Source: CAZKEG01 sp964601575 (GTDB taxonomy: Bacteria; Desulfobacterota; Thermodesulfobacteria; Thermodesulfobacteriales; Thermodesulfatatoraceae). Taken from it: a stretch of DNA of 14,664 nucleotides. Below the pieces are notes generated by a model that had not been told where the DNA came from, made no database searches, and worked only from the letters and a program-made list of their open reading frames with translations. The stretch is from contig CAZROA010000075.1 in NCBI GenBank assembly GCA_964601575.1, positions 1-14,664 of the forward strand. The letters run 5' to 3'. Shown here piece by piece: positions 1 through 7,026 of the stretch. Position 1 is the first letter of the stretch. Each line of letters begins with the position of its first letter. A program made the position numbers and the translations under genes.

Positions 1-60
1 ATCAGACCTCTGAGCTCCAAGGAACTTAAGGCTTTGAAGAAGGTCTGCGGTCTACTTTAG
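1..60 (+). CDS. C-terminal tail of an unidentified protein (partial)
   Basis: Frame 1 is open from the window edge to a TAG at 58-60 and gives a 19-residue tail, IRPLSSKELKALKKVCGLL. The other two + frames stop early, at 11-13 and 27. The tail is Lys/Leu rich and looks like an amphipathic C-terminal helix. It would overlap the end of the converging PHP gene by 9 bp, which fits the other overlapping convergent junctions in this window. Too little is present to name the protein. The opposite strand is also open here, so the assignment is tentative. Confidence 0.3.
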   Translation: MRPLSSKELKALKKVCGLL

Positions 61-912
61 GCGCTCTTCCCAGGCTGTCTTAAGCCTAAAATAGACCTCT
101 TCTGGGACAAAAAGAGACCCTTTCCCCACCCCGAGTTTTATCTCCGGCTTATTGGCCCCATGAAAATCGCTCCCCCCGGTGACCAGCAAATTATATTTGC
201 GGGCCAATTCCAGACAGAAGGCCGTATATTCCGGAGAATGATCCGTATAATAGGCCTCAATGGCATCGAGACCTTTCTGTTTGAGATAGGCCACATAATC
301 TTCCAGTTTTTCATTAGAGAGTTTGAGATAATAAGGGTGGGCCAGAGAGGTAAGTCCTCTGGCCTGATGGATGAGCTCTATGGCCTCTTCAGGGTCAAGT
401 CTTGCCTTAGGCACATAGGCTGCGGCTCCTTTGGCCAGGTAACGACTAAAGGCCTCATCGGTATCCTTAACTATTCCTTTATTTACTAAGACCTTGGCTA
501 TATGAGGGCGCCCAATCTCCCCACCACCAGAAACAGCCAAGACCTCATCCCAGGTAATAGGGACGCCTAATTCCTTAAGCTTAGCGATCATTTTTTGGTT
601 GCGCGAAGCCCGGGCCTCTTTGAGTCTGATCAAGGTCTTAGTGAGGATGTTTTCCTGATAGTCAATGAAATAACCCAGCAAATGAAAATGCCCTGGACCA
701 TCAAACTTGACACTGATTTCGATCCCCGGGACAAAGGCCAGCCCAACTCTTTTGGCCTCGGCCTCTGCCTCAGCTAGGCCGTCAACGGTGTCATGATCGG
801 TCAAGGCCAAAGCGAGTAGATCTATCTCTTTAGCTAGATTTACCAGTTCTTTGGGGGAAAAACTCCCATCAGAAGCGGTAGAATGGGTATGTAAATCGAC
901 CCCTTTACTCAT
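52..912 (-). CDS. PHP-domain phosphoesterase (RNase AM / YciV-TrpH type)
   Basis: A 286-aa protein of the polymerase-and-histidinol-phosphatase (PHP) superfamily, close to the YciV/TrpH group. Characterised members hydrolyse 3',5'-nucleoside bisphosphates and remove 5' nucleotides from short RNAs. Metal-ligand motifs are in the expected order: DLHTHST (6-12), TDHDTV (39-44), GIEIS (63-67), RPHIAK (135-140), AHP (191-193) and GGSDFHG (246-252). Length is typical and there is no signal peptide, so it should be cytosolic. Two ATG codons lie side by side. I chose the second because the GGAG of the ribosome binding site is 6 nt from it but only 3 nt from the first (at 915). The gene diverges from the Usp gene at 990, with 74-77 bp between them. 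Substrate preference cannot be read from sequence. Confidence 0.88.
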   Translation of the reverse strand: MSKGVDLHTHSTASDGSFSPKELVNLAKEIDLLALALTDHDTVDGLAEAEAEAKRVGLAFVPGIEISVKFDGPGHFHLLGYFIDYQENILTKTLIRLKEARASRNQKMIAKLKELGVPITWDEVLAVSGGGEIGRPHIAKVLVNKGIVKDTDEAFSRYLAKGAAAYVPKARLDPEEAIELIHQARGLTSLAHPYYLKLSNEKLEDYVAYLKQKGLDAIEAYYTDHSPEYTAFCLELARKYNLLVTGGSDFHGANKPEIKLGVGKGSLFVPEEVYFRLKTAWEERLK

Positions 913-930
913 CATGAGCTCCTACTTAAC

Positions 931-966
931 TTGACTTTATTCCCGGCTAAAAGGTAGAAAGATAAT
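931..966 (+). promoter_or_regulatory. Candidate promoter for the single-domain Usp gene
   Basis: TTGACT (931-936) is followed after 18 bp by TAGAAA (955-960). The overlapping GATAAT (961-966) is a better -10 hexamer but has no good -35 at 17 bp. Either would place the start of transcription shortly upstream of the AGGAGG ribosome binding site of the gene at 990. The 18-bp spacing recurs at three other candidate promoters in this window. Confidence 0.4.
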
Positions 967-989
967 AATCTTTACCACAGGAGGGTATC

Positions 990-1445
990 ATGGCCGAGAT
1001 CAAAAACATTCTTTTTCCTTTAGATTTTTCTAGTGTTACAGAAAAGATTCTCCCTTATGCTCGTTACCTGGCGGAAAAACTAAATACCAAACTTTACTTA
1101 CTCTTTGTAGTGGAAGACTTTTCCAAGTATGCCAATTTTTACGTTCCTCATAGTGCCCTAGATAATATCGAAGCAGAAATGATGGAAGCGGCGAAGAAAA
1201 AGATGGTAAACTTTGTTGAAGAGCACCTTTCTGACTTTCCTAATCTCGAGACTATTATCAAACAGGGAGATGTAGCTGACGAAATTATCAAGACCGCCGC
1301 AGAAAAAGAGATCGATTTGATCGTTATGGGAACCCATGGGCGCAAGGGCTTAGAGAAGATCCTCTTAGGTAGTGTAGCTGAACGAGTGGTCAAAGGGGCA
1401 ACTTGCCCGGTCATGACTATTAACCCATATCGGGTAAAGGGTTAG
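990..1445 (+). CDS. Universal stress protein, single UspA domain
   Basis: A 151-aa cytosolic UspA-family protein. The N-terminus (NILFPLDFS, 6-14) has the first beta strand with the Asp that normally contacts the adenine side of ATP. The C-terminal half carries the full ATP-binding signature G-x2-G-x9-G-S at 114-128 (GTHGRKGLEKILLGS), followed by the CPVM strand. It should therefore be of the ATP-binding MJ0577 type, acting as a homodimer. Family members help cells survive energy, redox or stationary-phase stress, but the specific role is unknown. The start is supported by CAGGAGGG just upstream of the ATG. It diverges from the PHP gene and is probably monocistronic, because a GC-rich stem-loop follows. 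Confidence 0.93.
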   Translation: MAEIKNILFPLDFSSVTEKILPYARYLAEKLNTKLYLLFVVEDFSKYANFYVPHSALDNIEAEMMEAAKKKMVNFVEEHLSDFPNLETIIKQGDVADEIIKTAAEKEIDLIVMGTHGRKGLEKILLGSVAERVVKGATCPVMTINPYRVKG

Positions 1446-1496
1446 ATAGATTTTGGCCACTCGTTAGCTCGATTTTAAATCTTTCTTTTAAAGACG

Positions 1497-1517
1497 GGCG
1501 AGGGTCTTACCCTCGCC
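1497..1517 (+). terminator. GC-rich stem-loop between usp and flavoprotein gene
   Basis: A perfect 8-bp stem, GGCGAGGG (1497-1504) and CCCTCGCC (1510-1517), closes a TCTTA loop. It lies 51 bp after the Usp stop and 35 bp before the flavoprotein ATG. The tail is pyrimidine rich (TCCTTCT) but not a clean T run. It may be a leaky terminator or attenuator. No convincing promoter fits between the hairpin and the next gene. Confidence 0.5.
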
Positions 1518-1552
1518 TCCTTCTGATGAATAGGGGTTGATGGGGTAGAGAA

Positions 1553-2533
1553 ATGGAAAGGGCAAAATTAGTTATTGTCGGTGCTGGACCAGCCGGTATT
1601 GCTACGGCGGTCGAGGCCAAGACCGCTGGTATTACGCCGGTCATCATCCTTGAGAAATTTGACAAACCATGTGAAACTATACACAAATTTTACCACCCTG
1701 GCAAGCGGGTAGATCCGGTTTATCGAAAAGTAAAGATTGAACCCCTGGGGGTTTGTCGCTTTGATACCTGCACCAAAGAGGAATTTTTAGAGTTAATCGA
1801 TCGTTATATCCGGGACTATGATCTTGATATTCGCTTTAAGCAAACCGTCCAAAAGATCGAAAAAATAAATGATTGTTTTCGGGTCCATGGCAAGGATTTG
1901 GTGATCGAGGCCCCTATCGTGGTGGTGGCCATTGGAATCTTTGGTCGACCAGTGAAACCGGGCTACCCTATCCCAAAAGAAATTAAAAATAGGGTCTTCT
2001 TTGGGACACAGAGTCAGATTGCCCCTGAATTCAAAAAGGTCTTGGTGGTTGGTGGAGGAGATTCGGCGGCGGAGACAGCCTGTTTTTTGGCGGACAAGGC
2101 CGAGGTCTATCTTTCCTATCGCCGTCCTCAGTTCTTCAGGATAAACGAGACCAATCTAGCGGAACTGAACAAACGGGTAGAAGAGGGTAAAATAAAACTT
2201 CTCATGAATACCAATATCGAAGGCCTTGAACCGGCAGAAGATGGTCGGGTGAAGGTCCTGTTTAAAGAGATTGAACCCATGGTCTTTGATGCCGTCTATT
2301 ACTGTCTCGGAGGAAGTACACCGGAGAACTTCTTAAAGAGTATCGGCGTTGAGGTGGAGGGCAAACGGGCCAAAGTAGACGAATACGGAGAAACCAATCT
2401 ACCGGGGCTATTTTTGGCTGGAGACCTGGTGGTCGAAAAGGGGAGTATCATGGCAGCCTTTAATTCCGCCCATAAGGTAATTGAAGGGATTAAGAAGCGC
2501 TACCAAGAACGCTTAGCACGTGGATGTGAATGA
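1553..2533 (+). CDS. YpdA/TrxR-like FAD- and NAD(P)-binding oxidoreductase
   Basis: A 326-aa two-dinucleotide-binding-domain flavoprotein. It has the FAD Rossmann motif GAGPAG (10-15), an AIGxFG-type strand (126-131), a second Rossmann motif GGGDSA (167-172) followed by the basic stretch YRRPQFFRIN (189-198), and the closing FAD motif LFLAGDL (286-292). There is no CxxC redox pair in the thioredoxin-reductase position. That matches the YpdA-like group (the bacillithiol-disulfide reductase fold) and, from memory, related epsilonproteobacterial enzymes sharing the HKFY..GKRVD stretch seen at 44-54. The intact GGGDSA and nearby arginines suggest NADPH use. The likely role is reduction of a low-molecular-weight thiol disulfide or an unknown acceptor. 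GGGG about 7 nt before the ATG is a modest ribosome binding site. The gene is joined by ATGA to the sensor kinase downstream. Confidence 0.8.
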   Translation: MERAKLVIVGAGPAGIATAVEAKTAGITPVIILEKFDKPCETIHKFYHPGKRVDPVYRKVKIEPLGVCRFDTCTKEEFLELIDRYIRDYDLDIRFKQTVQKIEKINDCFRVHGKDLVIEAPIVVVAIGIFGRPVKPGYPIPKEIKNRVFFGTQSQIAPEFKKVLVVGGGDSAAETACFLADKAEVYLSYRRPQFFRINETNLAELNKRVEEGKIKLLMNTNIEGLEPAEDGRVKVLFKEIEPMVFDAVYYCLGGSTPENFLKSIGVEVEGKRAKVDEYGETNLPGLFLAGDLVVEKGSIMAAFNSAHKVIEGIKKRYQERLARGCE

Positions 2534-3612
2534 AAAAGAAAAAGGTCCTTTGCATAGAAGAAGGTTTTTTTAGCGGAAGGGAGCTCCTACAAGGTATTAT
2601 TGACACCGCTACCGATGCCATTATTGCCATTGACGATCAGCATCGGATCATCCTCTTCAATCAGGCTGCAGAATATATTTTCGGTTATAAGGCCGAAGAA
2701 ATCCTTGGTAAAGACCTAGATCTGATCTTACCGCCCCATTTACATGGTAAGCATCGAAAATACATCCAGGAGTTTATAGAGACCGGCGTCTCGAAAGTCA
2801 TCGGTAAGGTGATGGAAGGTACGGCCTGTCGCCGAAACGGCGAGCTCTTTCCAGTGCGTATCTCCCGTTCTGCTACCCACTGTGGTGATACCTGGATCTT
2901 TACTGCCATCATGCGGGATATCTCCTCCCAAAAGAAGATGGAACAAAGGTTCCTCGAGAACGAGAAACTGGCGGCTGTGGGGCTTGCTGTCTCTCGAATC
3001 GTTCATGAAATCAAAAATCCACTGGTGGCCATCGGTGGCTTTGTCCATTCCCTTTACCAAAAAGAAGAAGATCCTTCTAAAAAGAAAAAACTCGAACTGG
3101 TCCTGCGAGAGGTCCAGCGTCTGGAAAAGCTCCTCACAGACATTAGTCAATTTGGCAAACCCCTGAAATTAGAACTGAAAAAGGTTGATATTGTTGAACT
3201 TTGCCAAGAGGCCCTGGATGTCTATCGTCCCCGGCTAGAAGAGGCCGGGATCAAGATCATTTTCAAGGCCCCAGAGGCCCCTATCTATCTTGAGGTCGAT
3301 GAAGAACGTTTAAAAGAGGTCCTCTTTAACATCATGCAAAACGCCCTGGAGGCCATGCCTGAGGGCGGGACGTTGGAGTTTGAGATCAGGCCCGAGGAAG
3401 GGCAAGTAAACCTGATCATTCGTGACACCGGTCCGGGTATCCCGGAGCATGTCCTAAAACAACTCTTTACCCCGTTTTTTACCACCAAAAAGAAGGGCAC
3501 TGGTCTGGGGCTTTCTATCTCCCGCAAGATCGTTGAGGCTCACGGAGGACATATCATAGGCCAAAATTACGAAAAAGGCGCAGAATTTATCGTAGTGCTC
3601 CCACGGAATTGA
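2530..3612 (+). CDS. Soluble PAS-domain sensor histidine kinase
   Basis: A 360-aa kinase with no membrane-spanning segment. A PAS domain spans about 20-135. It begins LLQGIIDTATDAII and includes FNQAAEYIFGY and the RRNGELFPVRIS segment. A short linker leads to the HisKA H-box HEIKNP (His159). The HATPase domain has N-box NIMQNALEA (267-275), G1 DTGPGIP (299-305), F-box FTPFFTTK (313-320) and G2 GTGLGLSI (323-330), so it should be catalytically competent. The PAS domain has no obvious haem histidine, and its ligand is unknown. The ATG overlaps the stop of the flavoprotein gene (ATGA) and no strong ribosome binding site is seen, so translation is probably coupled. No response regulator is present in the window. 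The 3' end overlaps the converging gene by 26 bp. Confidence 0.9.
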   Translation: MKKKKVLCIEEGFFSGRELLQGIIDTATDAIIAIDDQHRIILFNQAAEYIFGYKAEEILGKDLDLILPPHLHGKHRKYIQEFIETGVSKVIGKVMEGTACRRNGELFPVRISRSATHCGDTWIFTAIMRDISSQKKMEQRFLENEKLAAVGLAVSRIVHEIKNPLVAIGGFVHSLYQKEEDPSKKKKLELVLREVQRLEKLLTDISQFGKPLKLELKKVDIVELCQEALDVYRPRLEEAGIKIIFKAPEAPIYLEVDEERLKEVLFNIMQNALEAMPEGGTLEFEIRPEEGQVNLIIRDTGPGIPEHVLKQLFTPFFTTKKKGTGLGLSISRKIVEAHGGHIIGQNYEKGAEFIVVLPRN

Positions 3613-4603
3613 GGGTAAATTTGGCGGTCAAGACCTTCGCGGCGGTCTCTGCGGCTTTGGGGTAGAGCTCATGGGCTACCTTACGTGCCTTAGAAGTGGG
3701 TAAGAGGCGTATAAAACGATCCAAATGTCGACATTCCTCAAAGGATAATTGCCCGACAAAGACTCGCCAAAATAGTTCGTTTCGTAAATGAGGGAAGGGT
3801 TCCTCTTCGGTGGGGGCGAGTTCTTCTTTTTCGATCAATTTGATATAGACCAAACTCCTTGCCGCCAAAAGGTCCTCGGAGATATCCCGGTGTCGCCCTC
3901 CGAAGAGATAGTAAGACGTGAGCCCATCACCAGGTGAGGGCAAGAAACGAGAAAGGCCTTGTTGTCTGGTGGCGGAAAGGAGGAGATTTTTGACCCTTAG
4001 GCGATAGTGGTGGCGGTTTTGGGCGAGATAATAAACCAGACGTAAATGGATATAACCAGCCTCGATGAAGACGGGCCCTTTGAACTGTGGTAAGAGGCAT
4101 TTTATTTCATGGGCCCTCAAACGATCGCGATAGTCGATCCTTTTGGCGTCGGCCTTGGCAAAGGCCTTGATCTTTTCCACTAAGGTCTCAAAAGGGCCGC
4201 CCATGGCAGCATAGAATTCTAACAAGGCCCCGGTGGCTTCGTGTTCGATCTTATAGGCCTCAGCCAGGTCTGGAAAGTTCAAGATTTCTTCTGGTCCAGC
4301 CCCTTCGTCAAGCAAGAGACGGATTAAGACCTGTTTTTCAAGGTAAGGTTCTACCTGACAGATGACCTTTCCCTTTTGGTAAAATTCTCTAAGGGCGGTA
4401 TAGGCCTTTTCACTGTATTCCGGAAATCCGGCTTCGATCTCCTCAATAAAGGCCGAAACCGGGATCTCCTCTCTCAAAAATCGAAGGAAATTGGGATGCG
4501 GAGGTTCTTCTAAGATGATGGCCTGATGTTCAGCCATCAAGGAAAGGGTGGCTGGCAAGAACTCAAGACGATGCGGTGTGAGTCCGATGGTCAGCCACGA
4601 CAC
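3587..4603 (-). CDS. Unrecognised protein, possible TraB/TIKI/EreA-like fold
   Basis: A 338-aa soluble protein that I do not recognise with certainty. It starts with WLTIGLTPHRLEFLP (3-17), then a hydrophobic strand ending in an acid, AIILEEPPH (28-36). After a helical region comes RDRLRAHEIK (159-168), then a strand-turn VFIEAGYIH (178-186). A short strand, Gly and His after an N-terminal motif, a strand ending in Glu, and a later RN/RD helix followed by Gx2H is the layout of the TraB/TIKI and EreA/ChaN-like superfamily of metal-dependent hydrolases. I infer that only at fold level. The start is GTG with an excellent AGGAGG 6 nt upstream, although this lies inside the end of the M42 gene (41-bp overlap). 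The gene is last in the xth-M42 cluster and its tail overlaps the sensor kinase. Confidence 0.75.
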   Translation of the reverse strand: MSWLTIGLTPHRLEFLPATLSLMAEHQAIILEEPPHPNFLRFLREEIPVSAFIEEIEAGFPEYSEKAYTALREFYQKGKVICQVEPYLEKQVLIRLLLDEGAGPEEILNFPDLAEAYKIEHEATGALLEFYAAMGGPFETLVEKIKAFAKADAKRIDYRDRLRAHEIKCLLPQFKGPVFIEAGYIHLRLVYYLAQNRHHYRLRVKNLLLSATRQQGLSRFLPSPGDGLTSYYLFGGRHRDISEDLLAARSLVYIKLIEKEELAPTEEEPFPHLRNELFWRVFVGQLSFEECRHLDRFIRLLPTSKARKVAHELYPKAAETAAKVLTAKFTLNSVGALR

Positions 4604-5606
4604 TTGGGGCCTCCTCTAAAAAGGCAGAAATTAGGTCAATAGCGGCCTTGATATCTTCTTTGAAGACCACTCCTGTGGCACTGTGTAGATACCTTACCGG
4701 GACAGAGACCGCCGCTGTTCTTTTAGGCCCGTGTCTTGTCTGCATAGCCGCGGCATTGGTCCCGCCTTTTTTCTTGACTATTATTTGATGGGGAATCCCT
4801 CTGCGGGAGGCAAGCTCAGATAGGGCCAAGGAAAGCTGCCGGTCAGCCACAAATCTGGCGTCAGAAAGCCGGATTTCTGGTCCTTGCCCGCAGCAGGCCA
4901 AACGACGATGGGGCGGGATGCCAGGGAGATCATGGGCCAAGGTCCCCTCTACCGCTATTACTACTTCAGGCTCAAGATCGTGGATCAAGGCCTCGGCCCC
5001 CCGGAGGCCAATCTCTTCTTGGACCGAGGCTGAAACCCATAGATCAGCTTTAATCTCTTTGGTCTTCTTAATCGCCTCGGCAATGACAAAAAGCCCCACC
5101 CGATCATCAAGGGCCTTGGCCATGATCCCGGTCTCTGTCTCTTCAAAATAAGGGTAAAAGGTCACCACGTCTCCTACCGCCACCAGTCCGCGCACTTGTT
5201 CACCGGTGAGGGCCAGATCGATGAGCATCTCTTCTATCGGAGGCAAGGTCTTTTCTTCACTTAAATGGGGTGGGATGGTAGCCACCACGCCTGGCAAGGG
5301 TTCTTTCCCCCAGACGATTACCCTCTGACCATAAAAACTCCTTGGATCTACGCCTCCGAGGGGGATGACCCGTAAGAACCCTTCAGATTCGATGAAAGAG
5401 ACCATAAAGGCCACTTCATCCAGATGGGCATCAAGGAGCAACCTAGGACCTGGACCGGGTTTATGAAGGATCAAATTGCCCAGGCTATCGATCGAAATTT
5501 CCTCAAAGAACCCTTCCAGGTCCTGGAGAAAGATCTCCCGCACCGGGCCCTCTGCCCCTGGTGGCCCGGGTGCCTCACATAATTTTCTTAGCAGGTCAAG
5601 GTTCAT
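4563..5606 (-). CDS. M42-family metallo-aminopeptidase (FrvX/cellulase-M like)
   Basis: A 347-aa cytosolic aminopeptidase of MEROPS family M42, whose members form large tetrahedral (TET) particles that trim peptides. The family ligands are visible: DAHLDE with His61, KALDDR with Asp167 (bridging), VQEEIG with the catalytic/ligand Glu pair 197-198, and YLHSATG with His308. The fifth ligand position reads AVEGTLAHD, so Glu220 replaces the Asp usual in many members. I believe the EGT form occurs in other members. The GGTNAAAMQT stretch (281-290) is also typical. Peptide specificity cannot be deduced. The ATG overlaps the xth stop as ATGA and only a weak ribosome binding site is seen, so coupling to xth is likely. 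The end overlaps the next gene by 41 bp. Confidence 0.9.
   Translation of the reverse strand: MNLDLLRKLCEAPGPPGAEGPVREIFLQDLEGFFEEISIDSLGNLILHKPGPGPRLLLDAHLDEVAFMVSFIESEGFLRVIPLGGVDPRSFYGQRVIVWGKEPLPGVVATIPPHLSEEKTLPPIEEMLIDLALTGEQVRGLVAVGDVVTFYPYFEETETGIMAKALDDRVGLFVIAEAIKKTKEIKADLWVSASVQEEIGLRGAEALIHDLEPEVVIAVEGTLAHDLPGIPPHRRLACCGQGPEIRLSDARFVADRQLSLALSELASRRGIPHQIIVKKKGGTNAAAMQTRHGPKRTAAVSVPVRYLHSATGVVFKEDIKAAIDLISAFLEEAPSVVADHRTHTASS
4610..4615 (-). promoter_or_regulatory. Ribosome binding site inside the M42 gene
   Basis: On the - strand AGGAGG is followed by CCCCAA and then GTG (4603-4601). The site lies within the coding sequence of the upstream aminopeptidase and fixes the GTG start of the 338-aa protein, despite the 41-bp out-of-frame overlap. 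The next in-frame ATG is 22 codons later, would remove the overlap, and loses the N-terminal motif. Confidence 0.75.
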
Positions 5607-6382
5607 AGCTCAAAATAGGCCATCACTGGTGTATGGTCTGAAGGCCTTTTCCAAGACCGGGGCTCTCGATCGATGACCACCTCTTGTAACCTTTCGGCCA
5701 ATGGTTTGGTTACCCAAATGTGATCCAGGCGCATCCCCCGATTGGCCCTAAAGGCCCCGAATTGATAATCCCACCAACTAAAAGCCCCTTTCTTGTCTGG
5801 ATATTTCAGGCGATAGGTATCATAAAGCCCCCAATCTTTTAAGAGCTTGATGGCCATACGCTCCCGTTCATGGAAACAGATCTGCCCAGCCAAGAGTTCG
5901 GGGTCGTAGACATCGATTTCTTCTGGAGCGACATTGAAGTCTCCGCACAAGGCCACTTTATCCTCAGGAGAAAAGTTTTCTTCGAGATATTCTCGCAACC
6001 GATAGATAAACTCTAATTTGTAGAGAAAATAATCAGAACCCACGGTCCCTCCGTTGGGAATATAGACCGAGTGTACCCGAACTCCGGCGATGGTGGCTAT
6101 GATGAGGCGTTCCCTGGCTTCGGGATCATCCTGTCCGGGGAAACCGATCTGTATCTCCTGAGGTTCTTCTCGAGAGAGGATGGCTACCCCGTTTCGTCCC
6201 TTGCCTCCGGCATGGGCCACGAAATAGCCCAGATTTTCGATGTCTTTAAAGGGAAATTCGGCGTCAGTGGCCTTGGTTTCTTGGAGACAAACTACATCTG
6301 GTTGGCGGAGCTTGAGCCAACGTTTGAGGTGTTCGAGGCGCGTGCGTATAGAATTAACGTTCCAAGTGCTTAAGACAAACAT
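5603..6382 (-). CDS. xth: Exodeoxyribonuclease III
   Basis: A 259-aa endonuclease/exonuclease/phosphatase-fold enzyme of the ExoIII/AP-endonuclease family. It cleaves DNA 5' to abasic sites and digests 3' ends in base excision repair. Key residues are all present: WNVNSIR (7-13), LQETK with metal-ligand Glu35, Tyr107 in YIPNGG, the CGDFNVAP motif with Asp148 and Asn150, FSWWDYQFGAF (201-211), RLDHIW with Asp220, and the terminal SDHTPV with the Asp249-His250 pair. Length is standard. The ATG at 6382 gives the exact family N-terminus MFVLSTWNVN, but no Shine-Dalgarno precedes it. A GC-rich hairpin ends 9 nt upstream instead. It is followed by the M42 gene with an ATGA overlap. Confidence 0.95.
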   Translation of the reverse strand: MFVLSTWNVNSIRTRLEHLKRWLKLRQPDVVCLQETKATDAEFPFKDIENLGYFVAHAGGKGRNGVAILSREEPQEIQIGFPGQDDPEARERLIIATIAGVRVHSVYIPNGGTVGSDYFLYKLEFIYRLREYLEENFSPEDKVALCGDFNVAPEEIDVYDPELLAGQICFHERERMAIKLLKDWGLYDTYRLKYPDKKGAFSWWDYQFGAFRANRGMRLDHIWVTKPLAERLQEVVIDREPRSWKRPSDHTPVMAYFEL

Positions 6383-6391
6383 AAAGGTTTG

Positions 6392-6412
6392 GGCGCGGGG
6401 AGGCCCCGCGCC
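6392..6412 (-). terminator. Strong GC hairpin between CGGC gene and xth
   Basis: A perfect 9-bp stem, GGCGCGGGG (6392-6400) and CCCCGCGCC (6404-6412), has a 3-nt loop. It starts 6 nt after the stop of the CGGC gene and ends 9 nt before the xth ATG on the same strand. In the direction of transcription it is followed by CAAACCTTTATG, a poor T tract. It may terminate part of the CGGC transcript or act in the xth leader. Confidence 0.5.
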
Positions 6413-6418
6413 ATAAAA

Positions 6419-6766
6419 TTAACCAAAGTCATGGGTACCAACGACCACCTTTTTCCCGACTTTTTCTTCGATGAGGCTGGGAAGCTTTTCTAAATCATGA
6501 TTTTTACAGGCAGGCACGGCCTTCATCATACAATTGGCAATGTGGATGACGTCAAAGTCGACCCTCTTTTTGGTCGCCAAAATGTTACCGATTAGCGCCC
6601 GGCCAGGGCACCTACACTTTAAAAAACCGACTACTTTCACATCGTCTTCGTATTCGGCAAATGGCCCGCGTTTTTCCGCCGCCCCGGTCAGACACTTCCA
6701 GTCTGCCGGACAATCAAACTGATTTTCAGAATAAGCCCCGCAAGTAATAATTAAAACCCTCGGCAT
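6419..6766 (-). CDS. CGGC-domain cysteine-rich protein
   Basis: A 115-aa protein of the CGGC family (the DUF1847-like/PF08821 type), common in anaerobes and methanogens and presumed to bind metal. Seven cysteines are visible (9, 19, 25, 51, 53, 79, 87) along with His75, His90 and His112. The usual layout is kept: RVLIITC at the start, CP then a Lys/Phe-rich stretch, GPFAEY (34-39), the core CRCPGRA (51-57), HIANCM (75-80) and PACKNH (85-90). The core reads C-R-C-P-G where the family name motif is C-G-G-C-P-G, so one cysteine has shifted by one position. The function is unknown; metal handling or sensing is an inference. The start is well fixed by AAGGAGGT 5 nt before the ATG. A hairpin follows the stop. 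Confidence 0.82.
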   Translation of the reverse strand: MPRVLIITCGAYSENQFDCPADWKCLTGAAEKRGPFAEYEDDVKVVGFLKCRCPGRALIGNILATKKRVDFDVIHIANCMMKAVPACKNHDLEKLPSLIEEKVGKKVVVGTHDFG

Positions 6767-6796
6767 GGTCTACCTCCTTGTAATAGATTTTCATTT

Positions 6797-6826
6797 ACCT
6801 TAGCCTTGTCCAAAAGAGCATGTCAA
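6797..6826 (-). promoter_or_regulatory. Candidate promoter for the CGGC gene
   Basis: On the - strand a perfect TTGACA (6826-6821) is followed after 18 bp by TAAGGT (6802-6797). The intervening GACAAGGCTAA resembles the spacer of the tetR promoter at 13291-13320. The -10 match is only moderate. The 5' leader would be about 25-30 nt and would include the strong AAGGAGGT. Confidence 0.4.
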
Positions 6827-6906
6827 ATACAAAAGAAGTTCCAAAAGTCCGGCTAAAGCTAGATAAATATTTGGCCTGCCTTCCGTGCCATCCATTTCAA
6901 TTCTTT

Positions 6907-6935
6907 TTGCCCTTTGAAGAAAAAAAATATATAAG
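6907..6935 (+). promoter_or_regulatory. Candidate promoter for the Usp/YacG/flavoprotein operon
   Basis: TTGCCC (6907-6912), a 17-bp A-rich spacer and TATAAG (6930-6935) form a plausible sigma-70-type promoter in the 260-bp divergent region 6767-7026. The leader would be about 85 nt. It would contain a tandem AGGCCCT repeat (6997-7010) just before the GGAG ribosome binding site. The rest of the divergent region is AT rich with no other gene-like content. Confidence 0.45.
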
Positions 6936-7026
6936 ATTTGAAAACTCTATTGAAAACAGGAAAGTAGGTCTTTGAAGGTTTTAAAAAACACATAAAAGGC
7001 CCTAGGCCCTATGATGGAGTGTTTTT

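Noticed and set aside
6997..7010. Tandem AGGCCCT repeat before the tandem Usp gene
   Set aside because: Only two 7-bp copies. GGCC-containing words are frequent throughout this window because GCC is a favoured Ala codon, so chance or composition is enough.
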